A stretch of DNA of 8,921 nucleotides. It comes from Treponema sp. GTDB taxonomy: Bacteria; Spirochaetota; Spirochaetia; Treponematales; Treponemataceae. Where the stretch lies: contig JAFYDO010000052.1 in the NCBI GenBank assembly GCA_017544745.1, positions 1 to 8,921 on the forward strand, read 5' to 3'. Both the position numbers and the translations under genes were made by a program. Positions 1 through 4,928 of this stretch are shown piece after piece. The notes under the pieces are model-generated. The model was not told the origin of the DNA and did no database searches. It saw nothing but the letters and a program-made list of their open reading frames with translations. The stretch's first letter is position 1. Every line of letters starts with the position of its first letter.

Positions 1-164
1 GGGAGTCCTGTAGCAAACGGAGGACCATCATAAAAAACAAAGTCCTCTGCCCCTTCTCTCTGGCTTACGGATTTCTTAAATATGTCATTATCCTGCCAGA
101 ATTTTAATACTTCTTCTTCCTGTTTAGGAAAATCAACTTTTGGATCAACCGGTTTGAAACTCAT
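1..164 (-). CDS. ileS: Isoleucyl-tRNA synthetase, N-terminal fragment (cut by window edge)
   Basis: Charges tRNA-Ile with isoleucine in the cytoplasm. Only the first 54 codons plus two bases are present, and the gene runs off the left edge. The N-terminus begins [20 protein letters not shown], has the '[13 protein letters not shown]' block (about residues 20-32), and reaches [10 protein letters not shown] at residues 46-55, the segment just before the class I HIGH motif. The [10 protein letters not shown] wording is that of the eukaryote-like (type 2) IleRS clade; type 1 enzymes usually read DGPPYANG. The ATG at 164-162 is preceded by AAAGGA (plus-strand 171-176) with a 6-nt gap, a good ribosome binding site. 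It is divergent from the glycosyltransferase cassette. The family is secure; the type 2 assignment rests on this short stretch. Confidence 0.93.
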   Translation of the reverse strand, partial: MSFKPVDPKVDFPKQEEEVLKFWQDNDIFKKSVSQREGAEDFVFYDGPPFATGL

Positions 165-198
165 AAAAAGTCCTTTTAATAAAATTTTTAGTTAAAAT

Positions 199-227
199 AT
201 TATGCCATAAAATTAGAAAATATTCTA
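199..227 (-). promoter_or_regulatory. Putative ileS promoter with extended -10
   Basis: On the minus strand TGGCATAAT (199-207) fits an extended -10 (TGn followed by a TATAAT-like hexamer, CATAAT at 199-204). The hexamer 17 nt upstream, TAGAAT (222-227), is a poor -35, which an extended -10 can tolerate. Initiation near 192 would give a leader of about 27 nt carrying the AAAGGA ribosome site. The surrounding sequence is very A+T-rich, so chance -10 matches are likely. Confidence 0.45.
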
Positions 228-252
228 TATAAAAATACGGTCTAAAAATCTT

Positions 253-293
253 AAAATGACACTTTTTCTATTTTTGTCATTTTTAGTTGACAA
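253..293. promoter_or_regulatory. TGACA/TGTCA inverted-repeat cluster, candidate operator
   Basis: Three copies of one pentamer lie in alternating orientation: TGACA at 257-261, TGTCA at 275-279, TGACA at 288-292. The first two lie in perfect 9-bp arms (AAAATGACA 253-261, TGTCATTTT 275-283) separated by 13 nt. The second and third form TTGTCA-N8-TGACAA (274-293), which covers the -35 box of the promoter at 287-315. The placement suits a repressor or activator site. No regulator gene is visible in the window, so the function is inferred. Confidence 0.4.
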
Positions 294-315
294 GTTTTTT
301 TTCATAATTTATAAT
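287..315 (+). promoter_or_regulatory. Exact consensus sigma70 promoter of the glycosyltransferase cassette
   Basis: TTGACA (287-292), a 17-nt spacer (293-309) and TATAAT (310-315) match the housekeeping consensus at all twelve positions with optimal spacing. The expected transcription start is about 322, two bases before the ATG at 324. The mRNA would therefore be leaderless or nearly so, which agrees with the absence of any Shine-Dalgarno upstream of 324. Confidence 0.8.
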
Positions 316-323
316 TTAATTGT

Positions 324-1358
324 ATGCCAAATTATTATAAGTTTAAACAAGTTATACCTATCTGTTTCGCATCTGATGATAATTATATTCCTCTTTTATC
401 TGTGGCTATTGTTTCACTTTTGGAAAATGCGAACCCTAAAAATTTCTACAAAATTTATATTCTGACAACCAAGCTAAAACAGGAAAATATTGATAAAATC
501 CAGAAATTACAGACACCTAATTCAAAGATTGAATTTATTTCTCTTGCAAAGGAAATGGATAAAATTCAATCAATGTTCAGTCTGCGCGATTATTACTCAA
601 AAGAGACCTATTATCGTATTTTTATTCCAAATGTTTTCCCAGAATATTCTAAGATTGTATACCTTGATTGTGATATTACTGTATTGGGTGATATAAGCAA
701 GTTTTACAATACAGAAATTCACGGTTATTATGTTGGCGCTGTAGAAGAAGAGGTTATGCAGACCTATGAAGTATTTGGTAATTATGTAGAAAAGGTTTGC
801 GGAATAAACCGAAATAAATATTTTAATGCCGGTGTACTTCTTATAAACTGTAACCGCTGGCGCTTAAAGATGATTGCAGAAAGATTCGTTGATCTTTTGA
901 ATAAGGTTAATTTCCGTGTTGTTCAGGATGAAGACTATTTGAATGTTTTGTGTAAAAACAATGTAAAATGGGTTGATCTTGGCTGGAACAAAACCTCTTA
1001 TGAAAATAAAAAGTTTGATCCAATGGATTTAAATCTTATTCACTGGAAGATGAACTGGCGTCCTTGGAAATATAAGGATGTTCTTTATGAAGAACACTTT
1101 TGGAAATATGCAAAAAAATCAGGCTTTTATGACGACTTGGTAAAAATGCGCGATTCCAGAACTGATGAAGACAAGGCCAAAGATGTTAAGATGTTTGAAA
1201 ATCTTTCAAAAATGGCCGATGATGATGCAGCTTCTCCAAGCCGCTACGCAGAAACAATCGGTAAAACAAATACCACTAGAAAGATTAAAGATAAGATTCT
1301 TATGTTCATTAAATTCCGCAAGTTAATTAATTTAAGAGTCTTTAGAAGAAAGCTCTAA
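324..1358 (+). CDS. Glycosyltransferase family 8 protein
   Basis: Predicted retaining glycosyltransferase of the LgtC/GT8 family, using a UDP-sugar (glucose or galactose are usual) at the cytoplasmic membrane face. Family marks over 344 residues: N-terminal IPICFASDDNYIPLLSVAI (11-29), the metal-binding DxD as YLDCD (113-117), YFNAGVLLIN (166-175), QDEDYLN (201-207), and the terminal HWKMNWRPW (240-248), matching the family's H-x(n)-KPW with Arg for Lys. Beyond residue about 270 a charged stretch leads to a basic, partly hydrophobic tail (319-344), like the membrane-binding tail of LgtC. The ATG is the only possible start: an in-frame TAA (312-314) lies inside the -10 box and no other start codon precedes the domain. 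It leads a cassette with two acyltransferase-like genes; the acceptor is probably a lipid, but acceptor and sugar are inferred. Confidence 0.88.
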   Translation: MPNYYKFKQVIPICFASDDNYIPLLSVAIVSLLENANPKNFYKIYILTTKLKQENIDKIQKLQTPNSKIEFISLAKEMDKIQSMFSLRDYYSKETYYRIFIPNVFPEYSKIVYLDCDITVLGDISKFYNTEIHGYYVGAVEEEVMQTYEVFGNYVEKVCGINRNKYFNAGVLLINCNRWRLKMIAERFVDLLNKVNFRVVQDEDYLNVLCKNNVKWVDLGWNKTSYENKKFDPMDLNLIHWKMNWRPWKYKDVLYEEHFWKYAKKSGFYDDLVKMRDSRTDEDKAKDVKMFENLSKMADDDAASPSRYAETIGKTNTTRKIKDKILMFIKFRKLINLRVFRRKL

Positions 1359-1380
1359 AATAATACATATAAATCTTGCC

Positions 1381-1386
1381 TAAGGA
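1381..1386 (+). promoter_or_regulatory. Ribosome binding site that fixes the start of the PlsC-like gene
   Basis: TAAGGA sits 7 nt before ATG 1394. An in-frame TTG at 1376 would extend the protein by six residues, but the Shine-Dalgarno would then lie inside the coding sequence. ATG 1394 is therefore preferred. Confidence 0.75.
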
Positions 1387-1393
1387 AAAAAGT

Positions 1394-2242
1394 ATGATAG
1401 AAAAGAATCCAGAACGTCTTAAAATTCTTGCAAAAATTGAGGAATACGAAAAGAAAGGCTGGTTTTCTAAAGATGTAGAAGACGATCCTCCTACAATTCC
1501 ACTTACTCCAGACAAGGTTGATTATCTTAATAAAAAGCTAAAAAACAAGCTTGCTACCTATTTTGTAAACATTGGTGCCAAACGTTTTATCAATAATCTG
1601 GTAAAAAACGGCCAGATGATAATTAAAGACATCAAAGGAATTGAAAATTTTCATGCAATTGAAAATTCCGGTGCCATACTTACCTGTAATCACTTTAATC
1701 CCTTTGATAATTTTGCAATTCACTATGCGCTTTTTCCATATATGTATAAGCACGGAAAAAAGGTTTTGTATAAGGTTATCCGAGAAGGTAACTTTACCAA
1801 TTTCCCTGGTATTTATGGATTTTTCTTCCGTCATTGCAACACACTTCCATTGAGTGCAAACTTTTCTACAATGAAATGCTTTATGTCTGCTATGAAAACC
1901 CTGCTTGCCCGCGGAGAAAAGGTGCTTATTTATGCAGAACAGGGAATGTGGTGGAATTACAGAAAGCCGCGTCCACTTACACCGGGTGCATTTAAATTTG
2001 CTGCAGAAAGCAAAGTTCCGGTTTTGCCTATTTTTATTACGATGAATGATTCAGATAAAATTGACGGCGATGGATTTCCTGTTCAGGAATACACCCTTCA
2101 CTTTTTACCTGCCATATATCCTGATGAAGCTAAATCTGTTAAAGAAAACATTCAGATCATGAAGGATAAAAACTATTCACTGTGGAAGGAAGTTTACGAA
2201 ACAACCTATGGTATTCCACTCACCTATTCCTGTGATGAATAA
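1394..2242 (+). CDS. PlsC-like lysophospholipid/glycolipid acyltransferase
   Basis: Predicted O-acyltransferase of the PlsC/LPLAT superfamily, moving an acyl chain from acyl-ACP or acyl-CoA to a lipid or glycolipid hydroxyl. In the 282-residue protein, ILTCNHFNPFD (95-105) holds the catalytic H-x4-D (His100, Asp105). VPVLPIFI (208-215) matches the block IV 'vPVlPv' strand. The block III position, normally an F-P-E-G-T-R-like sequence, reads AEQGMWWNYRKPRPLTPGAF (181-200), keeping a Glu and basic residues but not the usual wording. An unusual leader of about 90 residues, charged and without a signal peptide, precedes the fold. The gene starts 35 nt after the GT8 stop with its own ribosome site, and the next gene's ribosome site overlaps its stop, so it is co-transcribed. 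The true acceptor is unknown; 1-acylglycerol-3-phosphate is possible, but the context favours a glycolipid intermediate. Confidence 0.8.
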   Translation: MIEKNPERLKILAKIEEYEKKGWFSKDVEDDPPTIPLTPDKVDYLNKKLKNKLATYFVNIGAKRFINNLVKNGQMIIKDIKGIENFHAIENSGAILTCNHFNPFDNFAIHYALFPYMYKHGKKVLYKVIREGNFTNFPGIYGFFFRHCNTLPLSANFSTMKCFMSAMKTLLARGEKVLIYAEQGMWWNYRKPRPLTPGAFKFAAESKVPVLPIFITMNDSDKIDGDGFPVQEYTLHFLPAIYPDEAKSVKENIQIMKDKNYSLWKEVYETTYGIPLTYSCDE

Positions 2243-2251
2243 GGAGAAATT

Positions 2252-2866
2252 ATGCTGCTTTACATTCTGACAATCGGAATTGCAATGATTCTTGTTTTTC
2301 TTGGAAATTATTTCTGGTTTCCAATTGACTATTCACTTTTAAAAATTCTTTTGTTGGATTTAATGCTTCCTTTTTTGATGGTAGCCTGGGATGGAATTTC
2401 TGCAACTCTCATTAGACATGCGCTTCCAAACAAATGGTTTACCAAGGATGTAAAGTTTCATAATGTAAGCAAGGCTGAATGTAAGCTTTATGAAATACTT
2501 GGAATTAAATTATGGAAGGACCACGTGCTTGAGCTTGGAATGTTTACAAGCTTTAGCAAAAAAAAGATTGCAAATCCTAACAGCCCTGAATACATAGAAC
2601 GCTTTATTATGGAATGTAACTATGGAGCTCAGGTTCATTTGTGGAATTTTATTCTTGGCTTTATTCCTATGCTGTTTTTCCCAAGAGAAATTGCTATACG
2701 TTTTATTTTGCCGGGAGCAATTGCTAATTCAATTTTGAGCATTTTGCCGCTTATGATTTTGAGATACAATGTACCAAGATTAAAAAGACTGCTTGCTGTA
2801 CTTGAAAAAAAAGAAAAGCTTTACGCTACTCGCCAGGAAACTTCGGAAGCTTTACAGGAAAAATAG
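2252..2866 (+). CDS. CrtO-family (glycosyl acyltransferase-like) membrane protein
   Basis: Small integral membrane protein, 204 residues, resembling the family named for staphylococcal CrtO, which acylates the sugar of glycosyl-4,4'-diaponeurosporenoate. Visible family-like features: hydrophobic segments at about 3-24 and 27-47, then 'KLWKDHVLELGMFTSFSKKK' (86-105), 'YIERFIMECNYGAQVHLW' (114-131; compare the family's E-T-x-R-A-E-x-x-H-W), a hydrophobic pair (about 132-144 and 147-169), and a closing RYNVPRLKRLL (171-181; compare Q-R-Y-N-R-P-R-L). A charged tail follows. AAGGAG (2241-2246) overlaps the previous stop and lies 5 nt before the ATG. No carotenoid genes are present, so a role in acylating the sugar made by the neighbouring GT8 is more likely than pigment synthesis. 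The 3' end overlaps the opposite-strand gene by 41 bp. Family assignment is from recalled motifs. Confidence 0.7.
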   Translation: MLLYILTIGIAMILVFLGNYFWFPIDYSLLKILLLDLMLPFLMVAWDGISATLIRHALPNKWFTKDVKFHNVSKAECKLYEILGIKLWKDHVLELGMFTSFSKKKIANPNSPEYIERFIMECNYGAQVHLWNFILGFIPMLFFPREIAIRFILPGAIANSILSILPLMILRYNVPRLKRLLAVLEKKEKLYATRQETSEALQEK

Positions 2867-3737
2867 GCTCCGGATCGGGCTTGCGGCGGGCGTTGGCTTC
2901 ATTTATTATCTGCATTAAATCTTCAATAGTTTGTTTATCGGTTAGCTTTTTAAGATAAGGCTCTGTGTCCTTTATCATTACAGTTTTATCTTCGTTGTAA
3001 AAGATGTTTGCTTCGCTTATTAAAAACGATGGCATTGTATTTCTAACCTTTTTGCTGCGACCATTTACACAAGAATAAATTGAACCATCTGCCTGTAAAT
3101 GCTTTGGTACGCTGTAGGTATCATCCATATATTTGAAGGTTACGTAAGAAGCATCATAGTCCATATCTGTAAGCCAGTAGCGCACATCGTAGAATTTTTC
3201 TCCATCCACTATCAAAAGCGTAATATTCTGGTCGGTGGGTTGTTCGTACATTAAAAAGCCGTCGGAGTACTGGTAGCCTCGATAGAGATGTGTAGTCTCT
3301 AAGTCGTTTGGGGCCACTGAGGCTCTCGAAGGGTCGTCAACAATTAATGTCAAAGCATTCAAATAAATCTTATCATCAATAATTGCAAAGGTTGTGGTGT
3401 CGCTGTTGTGTTTGGAATAGGTAGTTGTAATCTGTAAGGCATCGCCTAGTTCAGTTAGTTTATAGGGAATAACTTCTGGATCTTTATGAGTTGCTGCATT
3501 GGGAGTACGGACCTGGACATCAGAAACATCAAGCGGTTCTGCGGCTCTGTCATAATACCAGCCGTAATAGGTTTTTAGGACAATAATAAAAAAAGGATTT
3601 TCATCGTCTGCAGCATTTTCAAAGAAAACAAACCTGTCCCTGCCTTCCCAGATTCCATTCAGTTTTTTTAGATTTTCCTGGGAAGGAAGTGAACTGATTA
3701 ATGCAATAAACAGAACGACTAAAAATCCTTTTTTCAT
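2826..3737 (-). CDS. Secreted protein of unknown function
   Basis: I do not recognise the family. The 303-residue product starts MKKGFLVVLFIALISSLPSQ, a typical Sec signal peptide with cleavage plausibly near residue 19. No Cys lies in the cleavage region, so it is not a lipoprotein; the only Cys is residue 223. The mature part opens with LNGIWEG (26-32) and is rich in aromatic and beta-prone stretches (FVFFENA 36-42, YYGWYYD 57-63, YVTFKYMDDTY 198-208), suggesting a beta-rich periplasmic or outer-membrane-associated protein; the opening is reminiscent of lipocalin-like folds, but only weakly. A charged helix (about 262-286) leads to a proline-rich tail. The 3' end overlaps the CrtO-like gene by 41 bp; the 5' end faces thiI across 40 bp. 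No Shine-Dalgarno precedes the ATG. Confidence 0.75.
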   Translation of the reverse strand: MKKGFLVVLFIALISSLPSQENLKKLNGIWEGRDRFVFFENAADDENPFFIIVLKTYYGWYYDRAAEPLDVSDVQVRTPNAATHKDPEVIPYKLTELGDALQITTTYSKHNSDTTTFAIIDDKIYLNALTLIVDDPSRASVAPNDLETTHLYRGYQYSDGFLMYEQPTDQNITLLIVDGEKFYDVRYWLTDMDYDASYVTFKYMDDTYSVPKHLQADGSIYSCVNGRSKKVRNTMPSFLISEANIFYNEDKTVMIKDTEPYLKKLTDKQTIEDLMQIINEANARRKPDPEPIFPVKLPKFPGE

Positions 3738-3777
3738 GTATATAGATTATCGGCCGATTTTAGTTTATACTTAATGC
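3738..3777. promoter_or_regulatory. 40-bp divergent spacer with overlapping promoter elements
   Basis: Rightward, TATACT (3766-3771) places the expected start at 3778, the A of the thiI ATG; its 17-nt-spaced -35 TAGATT (3743-3748) is poor. Leftward, GATAAT (plus-strand 3746-3751) places the start near 3739, two bases before the secreted-protein ATG; its -35 TTAAGT (3769-3774) is poor. Each weak -35 overlaps the other's -10, so the two promoters would compete. Neither gene has a Shine-Dalgarno here. The weak -35 boxes limit confidence. Confidence 0.45.
3749..3758. promoter_or_regulatory. Perfect 10-bp palindrome, candidate operator
   Basis: ATCGGCCGAT is fully self-complementary and is the only G+C-rich stretch in an otherwise A+T-rich 40-bp spacer between divergent genes, near its midpoint. 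It touches the leftward -10 and lies in the spacer of the rightward promoter. A regulator bound here could affect both genes. Function is inferred from position alone. Confidence 0.3.
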
Positions 3778-4926
3778 ATGACTTATCTAGCAAAACTTGG
3801 TGAACTTACCTTAAAGGGTTCTAACATTCAGGAATTTGAAAACCTGCTTAAACATAATGCCGCAAAATGCCTTGAAGGAAACGGCTGCCGTATAATTTTA
3901 CGTGCAGGACGCCTTTACATAGACTGCGACGAAGACAAGGCTCCTAAAGTAGAATTCATGCTCAAACATCTTATTGGTATTACAGGCTGGGCAAAATGCA
4001 GAACCTGCGAAAAAGATATTGAAGCTATAAAGGCAACTTCTCTTGAACTTGCAAAAATCATGGCAGAACGAGGCTGCAAAACCTTTAAGATTGATTCACG
4101 CCGTGCAGATAAAAGCTTTCCTATGAACTCTTACGAAATAAACTGCGAAGCTGCTGGTGACATAGAAGCACTCATGAAAGTAGATGTTCATAAGCCAGAC
4201 TGCATTATTTATATAGAAGTGCGTGAAAAAGTATATATTTATACAGACAGCGAAACCGGCTGCCGTGGATTACCTGTTGGAAGCAGCGGAAAAGGACTTC
4301 TTTTGTTGTCCGGAGGTTTGGACTCCCCTGTTGCGGGCTACAGAATGCTGCGCCGTGGTATGAAAATTGAATGCTGTTATTTTCATTCTTACCCTTATAC
4401 TTCGGAAGAAGCCAAGCAGAAGGTTGTTACACTTGCACAAAAGCTCGCATATTACGGAATTACAACTTACCTGAACATAATTCCTTTTACAGATGTTCAG
4501 ATGCGCATTAAAGAAAAGGCTCCCGAAGCGTGGTCTACTTTGATACTACGTGTCTGTATGATGAAGGTTGCAAATATGCTGGCCCGCCGCTGTAATGCAA
4601 AATGTATAATTACCGGAGAAAGCGTTGGTCAGGTTGCAAGCCAGACAATAGAAAACATGACTGTTACCGAGCATTTTTCTGAATATCCTATGATGAGGCC
4701 CTGCTGCGGTCTTGATAAAGAAGAAATTATACGAACTGCAGAAGAAATTGACACTTACGAAACTTCTATTCTGCCTTATGAAGACTGCTGCGTTTTATTT
4801 AGTCCGCGTCATCCTGTTTTGCGTGGTACTCCGGACGAAGCAGAAGATATTTATAAATCACTTGAAGTAGATGATTTGATTGAGAAATCATATCATGAAA
4901 GGGAAATAATTAAACTGACGTTTTAA
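3778..4926 (+). CDS. thiI: tRNA 4-thiouridine synthase ThiI (short form without rhodanese domain)
   Basis: Makes s4U at position 8 of tRNAs by ATP-dependent activation of U8 and sulfur insertion; in some bacteria it also serves thiazole synthesis. The N-terminal ferredoxin-like part begins YLAKLGELTLKGSN (3-16), followed by a THUMP region (about 60-160). The PP-loop is LLLLSGGLDSPVAGYR (174-189) with SGGLDS at 178-183. GESVGQVASQTIENM (280-294) is the ThiI signature. At 382 residues it stops after the adenylation domain, so the C-terminal rhodanese domain of E. coli ThiI (about 480 residues) is missing, as in Bacillus-type ThiI, which receives sulfur from a dedicated cysteine desulfurase; none is seen here. 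CC at 337-338 lies where a catalytic Cys is expected. An in-frame TAA at 3772-3774 forces the start at 3778, and there is no Shine-Dalgarno. First gene of an operon with the glycosylase and priA. Confidence 0.95.
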   Translation: MTYLAKLGELTLKGSNIQEFENLLKHNAAKCLEGNGCRIILRAGRLYIDCDEDKAPKVEFMLKHLIGITGWAKCRTCEKDIEAIKATSLELAKIMAERGCKTFKIDSRRADKSFPMNSYEINCEAAGDIEALMKVDVHKPDCIIYIEVREKVYIYTDSETGCRGLPVGSSGKGLLLLSGGLDSPVAGYRMLRRGMKIECCYFHSYPYTSEEAKQKVVTLAQKLAYYGITTYLNIIPFTDVQMRIKEKAPEAWSTLILRVCMMKVANMLARRCNAKCIITGESVGQVASQTIENMTVTEHFSEYPMMRPCCGLDKEEIIRTAEEIDTYETSILPYEDCCVLFSPRHPVLRGTPDEAEDIYKSLEVDDLIEKSYHEREIIKLTF

Positions 4927-4928
4927 AT

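Noticed and set aside
184..288. Direct repeat ATTTTTAGTT at 184-193 and 279-288, one near each divergent promoter
   Set aside because: Ten bases, mostly T, in a very A+T-rich spacer can recur by chance; there is no palindromic character or third copy.
256..465. Short hydrophobic reading frame (69 codons) covering the GT8 promoter and its 5' end
   Set aside because: It begins inside the inverted-repeat arm, spans the consensus promoter and overlaps GT8 out of frame. The hydrophobic content reflects T-rich codons. No ribosome site.
1341..1359. TTTAGA...TCTAAA 6-bp inverted repeat at the end of GT8, as a possible terminator
   Set aside because: The stem is short and A+T-rich with no U-tract, and transcription should continue into the next cassette gene.
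1376..1393. A TTG start six codons upstream for the PlsC-like gene
   Set aside because: The Shine-Dalgarno TAAGGA (1381-1386) would be internal to the coding sequence and is ideally spaced for ATG 1394.
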